From Diogma glabrata (Eukaryota; Arthropoda; Insecta; Diptera; Cylindrotomidae), in assembly GCA_963693315.1 (NCBI GenBank), contig OY856188.1, positions 192,226,766 through 192,290,765 on the forward strand: DNA of 64,000 nucleotides. The letters are read 5' to 3'. Every line of letters begins with the position of its first letter. Positions within the stretch are counted from its first letter, which is position 1. Made by a program: the position numbers and the translations under genes. Below are positions 45,745 through 55,929 of this stretch, piece by piece. Below the pieces are notes generated by a model. The model saw nothing but the letters and a program-made list of their open reading frames with translations. It did no database searches and was not told the origin of the DNA.

Positions 45745-47095
45745 TACACACATTTCAAAATTTCTGGAAGTAAATCATTTAATAGCCGACAGCCAATACG
45801 GTTTTCGAAACAAAAGATCAACTACCGATCTATTAAACTATGTAGCGCATTGTTGGAACAGCATTCTTGATAAAGGTGGTGAAACATACGTTATCGCTTT
45901 AGACATCTCCAAGGCATTCGATCGAGTCTGGCTTGCCAACTTAATCAACAAGCTCGTTGTGTATGGTTTTCATCCCAATGTTGTGAAGCTGATTCAAAAT
46001 TTTCTATCCAACCGATTCATTTCGGTCTCCTTAGACGGATTTTCGTCTGAGTCTAAACTAATTAACGCTGGTGAACCTCAAGGCTTAGTGTTGTCTCCAA
46101 CCCTATTTTTGATTTATAACAACGAATTGTTGGAATCACTAGCAACCCGATAAATAGTTTTGCAGATGATAGTATTCTGCACAAGTCGTTCGAGCCTCTT
46201 CCTTCAAAAGGTAAAATGCACGAACGAATTAATCCTGCCCGGAGAAATGCTGCCATAAACGTGAATCAAAATCTAAAAAAATTCGCCGATTGGGGTGACC
46301 AAAACCTGGTCAATGTCAACTTTATCAAAACACAGCTGTTGATTGTTTCCAGATCAAAGACCGAGTTCCCCAAAAATATTTTTTTCAGTATGTGTGATGA
46401 ACCAATAGGTGAATTTAAAAACATTCGTTTATTGGGTGTCACAGTTTCAAATGGCCTACTCTGGAACGATCATGTAATGGCGATGGCAAAAAGCGCGTCT
46501 AAAAAACTCGGTCTCCTAAATAGATGCAAAAAAATTTTCACTCCATCCCAATTGCTCCATGTTTACAAGTCCTATATTCGTCCCTGCATGGAGCACTGTA
46601 GTCAAGTTTGGGGTGCTGCCTCTGTTTCCATCTTGGCCCTCTTGGACTATGCTCAAAAGCGGGCTATACGAATTGTGGGTGATCGAGTTTTGACATTAAA
46701 ACTTGATTCCCAACAACATCGTCGTACTGTTGCTGACCTCGTTGTTTTTTACAAATATCGTCATCAACAGTGCTCAGATGAAATCAGCAACATCATGCCT
46801 CAAACTTAGTCTTACACCCGTTTCAGTCGGCAATCGGCTAGCGCAACTAGTCAAATGGCCGAGATTCCGCGCTGTCATACTGGCAGATCGCAGAAAGACT
46901 TCTTTGTCCGAACTGCATACAAATGGAATAGTTTGCCGGAATCCATAGTCTCAGGTGGTTTCAATCCTCAGGGGTTTAAAAATGCATTCATCAACACCTT
47001 AGAGCGCAATTTGTTGTGGGACGTAGTTCTTAAAAGGTATTTATGTATTGTTGTGACACATATTGTAAACCTTATAACACAACACTTTTTATTTT
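45745..47095 (+). pseudogene. LINE ORF2 reverse transcriptase to 3' end
   Basis: A 5'-truncated Jockey/CR1-type element. It starts within the RT at ADSQYGFRNKRSTTDLL (about 45784), with the palm motif VIALDISKAFDRVW near 45895 and GEPQGLVLSP near 46073. A frameshift follows, then SFADDSILHKSF near 46155, keeping both catalytic aspartates. The frame 46216-46809 (197 aa) covers WNDHV, KLGLLNRC, YIRPCMEHCSQVWGAAS and HRRTVADLVVFYKY. Another shift leads to FFVRTAYKWNSLPESIVSGGF (46880-46970) and FINTLERNLLWD. The 3' part ends at about 47095 with a short A run after CACAACACTTTTTATTTT. At least two frameshifts make it inactive, but it is the best-preserved LINE in the window. Confidence 0.92.
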
Positions 47096-47109
47096 AAAAA
47101 AATATGCTT

Positions 47110-47400
47110 TAGTCTCTGTTTGTGAGTTATTACATCCCACTGGCAATGACAGTAAGATATTACTAGTCAAGGTTATATCTAAGGGAGTGCTGAGCGATAA
47201 ACTCGGTTACACCCGCTATCTGACTGTGGAATAAATATTCCTTTAATAATATGTTATTGCTCGCTCGAAGCAACGCGCCTTCATCTAGGTCTTTGTGTAT
47301 GCTTGTATTAGTGAGAAAGACAGTGCGTCACATGATCGAGGAATTCGCCACTAGCTTGATTTTGGGCAACTCCATTTTAGTTTTGTTACTGCAAATATCT
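47110..47400 (+). mobile_element. LINE 5'-type segment directly after a LINE 3' end
   Basis: CATCCCACTGGCAATGACAG, CTCGCTCGAAGCAACGCGCC, GTGCGTCACATGATCGAGGA and GGCAACTCCATTTTAGTTTT correspond, in order, to the first part of the short LINE-derived elements (for example 784-1040). It lies just behind the LINE 3' end at 47095 in the same orientation. This gives a 3'-end/5'-region junction, as in a head-to-tail pair of elements. Confidence 0.65.
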
Positions 47401-48251
47401 CTACAACCATGCTGAAGGACCTCTTCTACTGAAATAAATTGCGTATTTATTTGTTATAAAAAATCTATTTCAATTGTTTTTAACTTTTTCGATGCTATCA
47501 TCTTCGCGGCTTTAAAATAATTCCAGTTCAGGTGATGTAATAATAAATGTTCCTAGCATAAACCAATAATAGTTCACCAATAAATTTCACAAATCAAAAG
47601 CTTACAATCTTAATATCCATAATCAAATCAAAACTTAATCCTTTGAAGTCAAAAACAAATAAATTAAATACCAAACTTTCATAATCATTAAAAAAAAGCA
47701 TAAAATATAAAAAATCAAAACAAGCAAAGAAACTAAACCAAGCAATTCTAATTCTAATTCTTAATAATTATTATAATAAATTTTCAACGCACGTTAACTT
47801 TAATTCTTAATAATAATAATAATTTATTTACATAATTAAAATACAATAAGAACTACAAAAAATATCAAAACAGAATTTTTTTATTTTATTCTTTCTTAAT
47901 TTTAAATAATTATTCTCTTATAGCACAGAAACACTACTTAAATATTCATTTCACAGAATATCAATCAAAATTCGATTAAAATGAATTAGAAAACAGTTTT
48001 TCAATTGTAGTCTTCAATATCATCATGATGATTATAATCGATTTCAACCATCAAGAATAAAAGAGTTTATAAAAGAAATGATTATCAGAATCAAAATATT
48101 GATTATATCTGGCAAAAGAAAGTTAAAGTTTTAAAATTGTATAGAATCGATTGCTTGAGCTTTAGCTTTCGGTCACTTGAATTTAAATTGTTTTGTCTAT
48201 GAATATATGTACCAGTTTCGAAATCAAACAACATTTAACGCCTTCAACTAT
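47401..48251. other. AT-rich intergenic DNA
   Basis: No gene seen; TTCTAATTCTAATTCTTAATAAT-like short repeats occur near 47750 and 47800. Confidence 0.5.
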
Positions 48252-48364
48252 AACTATTTAAATTTCAAACTATTGATAATTTTAATGTCGTGAAAAGTGA
48301 AGACGGGAGTAGAAACTCAATTTGTTTAAAATCAGCTTTCAACTGGAGTCAACAATCATTTTAA
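48252..48364. repeat. Dispersed repeat shared with 55810-55921
   Basis: AACTATTTAAATTTCAAACT, GTGAAGACGGGAGTAG and AAAATCAGCTTTCAACTGGA recur at 55810-55921 in the same orientation with about 10-15 percent difference. Unknown family. Confidence 0.75.
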
Positions 48365-48579
48365 GACTAGAATTTGGTTATTTTAGTGATTGGTGACAAT
48401 TTCCGACAAGGAACAGTTTTACAACGGATTCAACTATATTTAAAATTTATATAATATTTAAGGAACTTCTTATTTGATTCGGGCTATTGTTGGTTGCATT
48501 CACCTCATTTATATTGACATTTCAACATCCCATTAAAATATTTTTCGCCGCAATGCTTTTCTTTCTAGCTGCCGTAGCT

Positions 48580-49360
48580 TTTAGGATGAGTAAAACCGGT
48601 AGCAAGCTCTTTTTGGTATCGGGAATTAACCCTTCTGACGATTCTATTGCAGTTCAAAAATATTCCTAAACGGAAGAAGAGCTTCAACCTCTAGTTAGTG
48701 AATGGGCTGGAGCCTTTCGGGCCGAAACTAACGAAGCCCAAGAAACCTCTGCAACCGATGTTCAAAGACCTCAAAATGTTTTCCCGTCTTGTTCTGCGGA
48801 TCCCCTGGATTATCAGGGGACCTTCTTTTTAGAAAGACCAACCAGACACCTGATTCACAATTTTGGAAGTGCAATTCCGAATTTCAAAAATTAAATCTCA
48901 GGATGCTAAATACGGTCATATTCTAGGCATCATCACACCAGATGTTCCTTCTCTTAACTAAGACGTTCTTAAAGCACCTAAGAAAGCAAACCCTTTTGAC
49001 CAGATGAAATAGGTTCCTAACTAACATGGCAACTTCCAAAACTAATTTTTCTATCAGAAATTTGGATAGCAGATGATGAGGTCAGTACATACGAGATAAA
49101 TAATTACAGTGTTTTTTCAAAGTGCAACATGCACTACCGATTTTATTCCTTTAAGAATTGATCTAATATCGAATATAAACTTTAAACAACAGGGACAGAG
49201 GTATAGCCTCATATGTGCATACCGTTTTCATTTCCAGCCGGTCGAGTTGTTTAATGTTTATATCCGATATTAGATCTACTCTTAAAGGAATAAAATCAAT
49301 TTGAAAATCTCTTTTTCTTCGGTGATATAAATATCAATATTTTAAAAGAGATGTAATGAA
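48580..49360 (+). pseudogene. Probable LINE remnant (ORF1-like end and endonuclease start)
   Basis: 48584-48669 and the following shifted frames read MSKTGSKLFLVSGINPSDDS, EELQPLVSEWAGAF and LDYQGTFFLERPTRH, which I do not recognise but could be an ORF1 relic. Then 49040-49140 gives LIFLSEIWIADDEVSTYEIN, resembling an endonuclease start (LSETW..D..V..Y.I). Near 49195 it reads DRGIASYVHT, and near 49315 FFFGDININILK, the GDxN endonuclease motif. Everything is broken by stops. The endonuclease identification is moderate; the ORF1 part is a guess. Confidence 0.5.
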
Positions 49361-50880
49361 GCGCTGCTTCGTTGACTAACAACGAAGTGGCATAGCAGGT
49401 CGCGTACCTATCGAGATTATTTGTTTTGCCCCAGACTAGCTGCAGCCTATGGGATCGAGAGAAGAGTACCTGCTACTCCAGCACAAATAACTGAATTTGT
49501 ACGCGTATCATGAGATAAGAACGGATGTAAAAAAAAACAAGTGAACTAAACAGACTCTGGCGACCCCCGTGTGCGAAAGAACCACGATCACCACGCTCCA
49601 ACCCCATATTTTTAACCCATTCACACGCTCGCGCACTTCATCCACTCCCACACAAAAACACCACCCATACCCCCATTCACTCACGCTCGTTTACACATTC
49701 GCCGTCACACACACCCTCATACGCTCACGTCTATAGACTCACTCACACACTACTAACATCGTCGAACACAAAGCTTCCATCACAATAACACACATGAACA
49801 GGCAGAAAATTTCTACTCTCCTTTAAGATGTCGACATTTAATGTTCTTTTGCTATTGGAGGTTCAGAAATATTTTCGGAGATATCCAAACAAAACGTCGA
49901 CCTCCATTTCCCACCGTATCCTCCTCGAAATTAAATTCAAGAGTCAATTCTACAATTTGGTAGTAAAAGATTGGTATTGTCGATGTGAGCCAGTAACCCT
50001 ACACTAGCACAATGCCAACGACGCCAATTTGAGATTACATCCTTATTGTAATACGTCAGATCATCAATACATAATTCTATCAATTCCTTATAACGCATAA
50101 AGGGGTTATCATTGGCTGAGATATCCCAGCGATTACGGTATTGCCATTCTCCATATCATTGTCGCTATGCAAAGATAATGATATGGCTTCGCGATTACCA
50201 ATTACGTTTTGCTCACTTTTGCTTTGATGACATTTTCTTCCACTTTTAGATAGTTAAAGATCTACTGCAAGATTTCGTATTTATTTAATTGAGAATAAAT
50301 TTATTTAATAGTTAGTATTCATTTAATAAAGAAAACAAAATGCCCGTATCGATTCATGGCGGATTCGTATTTATTCGGTGAAGAATGTTTACACAATTAA
50401 AGTAGTTGAGTTACCAAGAAATCATTAAAATTACTAAGAAATTACTTCAGTTTGGTATCACTAAAAAAAACCCAAATCAATGAAATAAATTTTAAATTTG
50501 TTGTCTACATTTCACTGCTAATTTATCATTTTGGGCGAAACCATATGAAAACGTGGTTCTCATATCGGAAACGAAGGATAACCCAAACACAACAAAGGAA
50601 TTGTTAGATCGCTTTCTTGATGACTTAATATGTATAACCTGTAAACAAAATGGTAGTTCGATGGTCTTGGTGGCAACAGTTCTCGTTGCAGAATTAATAC
50701 ATTAAAATTTGTAGCAACCTATCCATTCATATCTACACATCCACACATCCATGCACCCGCAATCTCACGCCTACGTACATGCATGCGCCTACACTTATAC
50801 ACACATATACACATATCTATAGACATCCACATCCATACACATATCTATATAAAAACTACATATAAAAGAGAAATTCAAAT
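49361..50880. other. Intergenic DNA with CA-rich simple sequence
   Basis: CAC/ACA-rich low-complexity DNA at about 49590-49800 (CACACGCTCGCGCAC) and again at 50725-50850 (CACACATCCATGCACCC, ACACATATACACATATC). Nothing gene-like was recognised between them; a frame at 50783-51199 starts inside the simple repeat and is not credible as a gene. Confidence 0.55.
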
Positions 50881-51390
50881 GACTCACCCCATGTTATGGC
50901 CGATTCCCGCGTCTGCACCTTCTAGGATTTACATTAGCCCTTCATGTCCCTCGCCGCAAACAAAATCCGAATGTAACAGGTTAGCAGCCCCTCGTACCGT
51001 GGTATTAATCTTGTATCTACTCCTCGGTTGGACACAGTGGTGGATCGGGTCAGTACGTGCGACCTTTCTTTTAGGTTTTTCCAAATCCCCTTTTTTTATT
51101 TTTTCCCCTCACAACGTATTTATAAAACAGATTTATCAAATTCCACAGGTAAGGTTAACAAATAATTTCTTCTTTATTGGTGTATTAGGTAATCAGTGAA
51201 CATTTAATTTAAATCAATTTACACTAATTGATTATGATCTTATGCCAATTAAACTAAAAGTAATCCACAAATGATTTTGCTTATGGTTTTTAAATTTTCC
51301 TAATGGCTATTTATAGTTATTGACACGAATTACAAAATTGTTTCTAATATACAGCACAAATTATAACGTTCAAAATAAATAAGGTTTAAT
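50881..51390. other. Intergenic DNA
   Basis: No recognisable domain; the open frame here has no family similarity that I can see. Confidence 0.45.
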
Positions 51391-51392
51391 AG

Positions 51393-51680
51393 TTTATATC
51401 ACAGATCTTAGCGTTTTAAATAAATAAATTTCAGATAAATTAAACAAATTTCAATATTTAAATCACAGCGGTTAATTAAGTAAATGTTAATATTTTATAT
51501 CACAGCGTTTAATATTCAAGAGAAAATTATAATTTACATCACAGATTTTTTTTTGTATTCATCAGAAAAGATTATTTTGCTTTGTATCTCAGATTTGGCC
51601 ATTCAAAAAAAATAGAATTTATATCACAGAGTTTTAGAATTCAAACGAAAAGTTTAATTTACTTATTCTATATCACAGGC
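51393..51680. repeat. Irregular array of TATATCACAG motifs
   Basis: TATATCACAG or a close variant occurs at about 51395, 51459, 51496, 51535, 51583, 51620 and 51670, each after a T-rich TTTA lead. Spacing is about 37-64 bases. The intervening sequence is AT-rich with shared words (GCGTTTAA, TTCAA.CGAAAA). This is a degenerate tandem repeat or a cluster of sites. Confidence 0.65.
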
Positions 51681-51994
51681 GGTTATTATCATGCACTCTA
51701 CATTACCTCAGAATACAAAAGCTTTCTCAATTTTTGGGGTTGGTTCTTCATTATGTCCAATAGCGCCAAAAAAAATTTATTCCAGAATCACAAAATTAAT
51801 CTGCTGCTGTTTATCTATCAAACGTCAAAAAAAACTTCCGCCCTATTCACAATCAATAATCGACTAAGATGCACTTCATGTCTTCAACCACGTATTTATA
51901 GCTAAAGTCACGCCGCTTTTACATAAAAAAAAAATCAATCAACAAGATAAGCCTGTTCATTGGTTATTCTCTTTCGTTAAATTTTTTTTTGTAG

Positions 51995-52065
51995 AGAAGA
52001 GTTGTGTAAGATTAGTTGTGTAAGAAGAGTTGTGTCAGAATGGTTGTGTAAGAATTTACACAACT
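51995..52065. repeat. Short repeat of GTTGTGTAAGA
   Basis: GAGTTGTGTAAGA-like units occur four times in about 70 bases, ending with TTTACACAACT, which is the reverse complement of the unit and could form a hairpin. Confidence 0.7.
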
Positions 52066-52401
52066 ATCTTGTATCAAAACTGGAACAAAATTATAAAAAA
52101 AATATCGATTACGAAGTGATTGCAAGAAATTATATTTGGAAACAGCGCAATTACGAATCATTGACATTGCACAACCGTTTTATTACAATTTTATAGCAAC
52201 CACGACTACAAATCGAATATAAGAAATCATATTGGGACATATCCCACAACTGTTTTATGACAACTATCAAACGGAAATCATTGTAGATGCCGGTTACGGA
52301 TTGAGTACAAGAAACCATGTTTAAAGGAAAAAACCGAAACAAATATGAAAGTTTTTTGGTTAATGAACATTTAATGCGTGTGAGAAAGAATTGCGTCTCT
52401 A

Positions 52402-53663
52402 ACAGGTCGTTCAATAAGTCCGTAGGATTAGTAAGAAAAAAACAACATTTTGACAAAACTCGATTTTTTTATTCAACATAGTTGCCTTCGAGGGCGATAC
52501 AACGAGTATAGCGATTTTCCAACTTTTCTAGTACGATTTCTCTTTCTCGTCAAAATAGGCCTCAGTTTCAGCGATTACTTCATCATTGGACTTAAATTTC
52601 TTTCCAGCAAGCATTCTCTTGAGATCTGAAAACAGGAAAAAGTCGCTGGGGGCTAAATCTGGAGAATATGGTGGGTGGGTAAGCAATTCAAAGCCCAATT
52701 CATTCAATTTTGCCATCGTTTTCATCGATCTGTGACACGGTGCATTATCTTGGTGAAACAACACTTTTTTCTTTTGCAAATGTGGCCGTTTCTTTGCGAT
52801 TTCAGCCTTACAGTAATACTCGCTGTTGATGGTGGTTCCTTTTTGGAGATAGTCGATGAATATTATTCCGTTCGTATCCCAAAATACAGGCGCCATCACC
52901 TTACCGGCCGACTGTTGCGTCTTTGCTCGCTTTGGATTCGGTTCGTCGACTGCTGTCCACTCAGCTGACTGTCTTTTGGATTCTGGTGTGTAATTGTGAA
53001 GCCATGTCTCATCCATTGTCACATATCTACGATAGAATTCCCTTTTATTGCGGTTTAACAGTACCAAAGACTCCTCCGAAGCATCGATTCGTTGTTGTTT
53101 TTGGTCGACTGTGAGCTCACGCGGCACCCAATTTGCACAGAGCTTTCGCATACCCAAATGTTCATGTAAAATGGTAAAAACACTACCATCTGCTACCTTT
53201 ACAATGTCAGCTATTTCGTGCACCTTCAATTTGCGATCGTTCATAACCAATTTGTGGATTTTTTTTATGTTTTCTGGAATAACAGCCTCATTTGGGCGTC
53301 CACTGCGCTCTGCATCTTTTGTGCTGGTGCGACCACATTTAAATTCAGCCATCCACTTCTCTACCATTTGTCTCGATGGAGCAGAGTTTGAATAATGTTT
53401 ATCAAGCCATTGTTTGGTTTCCACTGTATTTTTTTTCATCAAAAAGCAATGCTTTATTAAAATTCGAAATTCACTTTTTTCCATTTTTTTTTCAAAAACA
53501 AAAGTTGCTTCACACAAAATGCTATAACTCACGAATAAATAGTCAGATTGCTGTCAAATTTATACACGTATCGTTTGAAGGTTAGTACTAAATAAAAATC
53601 ATATGGAAAAAATTCTAGTAACGCCATCTATGTGTCATCCTACGGACTTATTGAATGACCTAG
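52402..53663 (-). mobile_element. mariner element (irritans type), terminal repeats and TA target
   Basis: A 1262-bp element. The left end ACAGGTCGTTCAATAAGTCC and the right end, its inverted partner (GGACTTATTGAATGACCTAG), are flanked by TA at 52400-52401 and 53664-53665. ACAGGT-type ends of this size belong to mariner. The transposase on the minus strand nearly fills it. It is the youngest-looking DNA element here, with good terminal repeats and a long open frame. Confidence 0.95.
52528..53532 (-). pseudogene. mariner transposase, nearly intact, C-terminus frameshifted
   Basis: A cut-and-paste transposase that binds its terminal repeats with an N-terminal helix-turn-helix and uses a D,D34D catalytic core. 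The 334-residue frame includes 15 residues before the family's usual start, MEKSEFRILIKH, so the natural start is at about 53485. Seen: ERSGRPNE and RKLKVHEIAD (binding region), WVPRELT linker, YVTMDETWLHNYTPESKRQS (first D), LFHQDNAPCH (second D), and PPYSPDLAPSDFFLFSDLKR (third D). Two defects are visible. A short in-frame deletion follows INSEYY, and a frame-disrupting loss lies near 52528, after which the family's last residues (LEKLENRYTRCIALEGNYVE) continue in another frame. Activity is therefore unlikely. The irritans assignment rests on remembered motif similarity. Confidence 0.93.
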
Positions 53664-53755
53664 TAAATCAAGGGAATTACGCAACTGCTTCGTTGATCAC
53701 CAGACTACTTCGTTACAGAGAGAGAGCTCAAGTTGATGACTGTTTTTTGACAATA

Positions 53756-53875
53756 GTGATGCACCGAATACCCGGAAATTACCCGGTACCCGGCTTACCC
53801 GGCCCAATTTTGAAATATCCGGCTTTTACACGGAACCGGCAATTTTTCCCTCCCCGGTACCGGGTAAAAATAAAA
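53756..53875. mobile_element. One end of a CCGG-rich element (hAT-like)
   Basis: AGTGATGCACCGAATACCCG followed by repeated CCCGG/CCGG words (CCCGGTACCCGG, CCGGTACCGGGT). TAGTGATGCACCGA-type ends with CCGG-rich sub-termini are seen in hAT MITEs. I found no matching opposite end nearby, so only one terminus remains. Confidence 0.45.
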
Positions 53876-54328
53876 TAAAAAATTCTAAAATGTGTTAATT
53901 AAATTTATTCTTTTAAAATAAAATAATACAAATAATAATACAAATCAATCGTAAATAAAATATTCTTAAAAAAATTTACGTAATTCACTGTAACTGTGAA
54001 TCGTCCAGTGGCCGAAATTCGGTCATCGAAATAGAAATTGCAAATAGACCTTCCAACAAAATAATTACAACACATTAATCAGAGTTTATTTTAATGATTC
54101 AATTGATTTTGATCAATTGTGAAACAAATAACTCAAAAGTCCAGAGATAGTAACTCCTCATTTTTTGATCACCATCTTTCGCTTTTTCTTAGTTTTGAAT
54201 ATTCATATTCAATGAAAAAAAAAGTAAAGCAAATCCATGAATATTTTTTTCTTTTCCTTTTTGAACGAACGAATTATTACCGCCCTTGGGAAATTACAAC
54301 TGATAATTTTTAATATCCCAGTAGGCCA
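53876..54328. other. AT-rich intergenic DNA
   Basis: CCCTTGGGAAATTACAACTG at about 54287 recurs as CCCTTGGGAGATTACAACTG at about 55409, on the far side of the Harbinger fragment. No gene seen. Confidence 0.5.
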
Positions 54329-55032
54329 GGGGCCCTATTCTCAAATATCACATCCATTTTCCACATGTGGAATACTGTCAAAATTCATAAAAACGTTCGA
54401 AATTTACAATGTATGTATTCTCAAATTTCCTAACAAGGAAAAATTTCCCTACCAAGGGAATATTTCCGAGTGGGTATAAAGTATGTGTAAAAATTCCACA
54501 TGTACATCAAATATCAAAAATTTTTAATTGTCATTCTTGTTATATGTATGAAAATTATATTTGGAAAGTTGTGTTTATTTAATAATTATTATTATTTTGT
54601 AAAAATTTCATATGGGGCGATATATATTCTATGATCTCTTCGGCCATAGATTTATTAATCCGAAACAATTTAAAAAAAATTTTTTCGGGCAGATCGAAAC
54701 AATGTTGTCGTTGTTGAATACCTCGGGTAAATTCCATTGCCTCTGCCTGTTCCACTGCAGAATTAGCAAAAAAAAGACCTAATTCATCTAATCCAGCCAT
54801 TTGCATTGAAAATTTCATGACAATAAATAAACAAATTGTCAAAAATAAATTTACCACACAATGAAGTTAGTTTCAATTTAAGGGTGGTGAATAAAAAATT
54901 ACGAATGGTTCAAGAATACGGTTTTAGGTTGGATGTGGAATATGCATGTGGAAAATACAAATTCCCTTGGTAGGGAATTTTGACAGATGTCCACATGTGG
55001 AAAATGGATGTGATATTTGAGAATAGGGCCCC
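54329..55032 (-). mobile_element. PIF/Harbinger-type element, internally deleted
   Basis: Inverted ends GGGGCCCTATTCTCAAATAT and its complement, continuing through CACATCCATTTTCCACATGT, give arms of about 45 bp with almost no mismatch. An inner inverted pair is CCTACCAAGGGAA/TTCCCTTGGTAGG. The 704-bp body keeps a piece of transposase on the minus strand. I could not see a clean 3-bp target duplication. Confidence 0.7.
54579..54857 (-). pseudogene. Harbinger-type transposase N-terminal fragment
   Basis: A 92-residue frame. Residues about 25-80 resemble the N-terminus of HARBI1-like nucleases: an acidic stretch, then DLPEKIFFKLFRINKSMAEE and IIEYISPHM, matching the FxxxFRxxKxxxxxLxxxIxPxM pattern known in the family. 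The catalytic DDE nuclease domain is absent; the frame ends in an asparagine run (NNNN) 250 bases inside the element. The first 20 residues (MVNLFLTICLFIVMKF) are hydrophobic and may be upstream non-coding sequence. It is a relic. Confidence 0.6.
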
Positions 55033-55605
55033 AGGCGTATAAATATTTGTTATTAGTATAACTCAAATGTTATCGGTGAAATTGAATGATGTCATTACAT
55101 TTTAGAGAATTTCATTGGTTTAAATTAAAATAAAACTAAGGCAATAAAATTTTCAGCCTAATTTTGAAATAATTAACTGATATCACAGTAGCCAATGTAT
55201 AATTCATACAAAATATATAAAGAAATGAAAAATGGCAAAAAATTTTCTAAGCGAATTCCCCTCGTTCGTTGATAAATTCTCATAATTTTTTGGAAAATTC
55301 CTCAAGCAAGTGGTATTGATAATAGCCCTCGGCCTACGGTCTCGTGCTTTTATCAATATACTTGCTTTCGGAATTTTTAACAAAAAATTATTTCGAGTTA
55401 TCACCACCCTTGGGAGATTACAACTGATAATAAAAAATTAAAGAAATAAGTTTGCTGATTTTTATATTTTTTATCTACTCTCTGAACAAATACTAAAGCA
55501 CTTGATATCCAAATTGAATTCTATAGTTAATTGGGTTTTGACAGTTCAATGCGAATTCCGATTTGGCAAATAAAATACTACTATTATTAATTTAGCACGT
55601 GATTA
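55033..55605. other. AT-rich intergenic DNA
   Basis: No gene recognised. It contains the CCCTTGGGAGATTACAACTG repeat near 55409. Confidence 0.5.
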
Positions 55606-55756
55606 AAGCAGGCTACAGACCTTTAATCAATTTGTCAATCAATTCGAAAACGAAAATAAACGAAATAAAATTTAGTGTAAAAATCCCCTAAATTTTATTT
55701 CGTTTATTTTCGTTTTCAATTGATTGACAAATTGATTGAAGGTCTGTAGCCTGCTT
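55606..55756. mobile_element. 151-bp foldback element flanked by TTAA
   Basis: AGCAGGCTACAGACC at the left is matched by GGTCTGTAGCCTGCT at the right. The arms continue (CAATCAATT, CGAAAACGAAAATAAACGAAATAAAATTTAG) with almost no mismatch and a loop of only a few bases. TTAA occurs at both edges (55603-55606 and 55755-55758), which fits a TTAA-targeting MITE such as piggyBac-type, though no other hallmark is present. Confidence 0.75.
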
Positions 55757-55809
55757 AAGGGACTGTAAAATCAAAATGGATTTTGTTTAATTTGTTAAGA
55801 AAATAAGGC

Positions 55810-55921
55810 TTAACTATTTAAATTTCAAGCTGTTGATTATTTTAATGACGTGAAAGTGAAGACAGGAGTAGTAAATAAATTTGTTTAAAATCAGCTTTCA
55901 ACTGGATACAAACAATTGTCC
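55810..55921. repeat. Dispersed repeat shared with 48252-48364
   Basis: Same orientation and word order as the copy at 48252. Sequence outside the shared stretch differs. Confidence 0.75.
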
Positions 55922-55929
55922 ATTCAGCG

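Noticed and set aside
49590..50850. CA-rich stretches as possible Z-DNA or gene islands
   Set aside because: Imperfect simple sequence without a sustained alternating run or any coding signal.
52675..53395. Plus-strand frames overlapping the mariner transposase
   Set aside because: Antisense shadows of the minus-strand coding frame.
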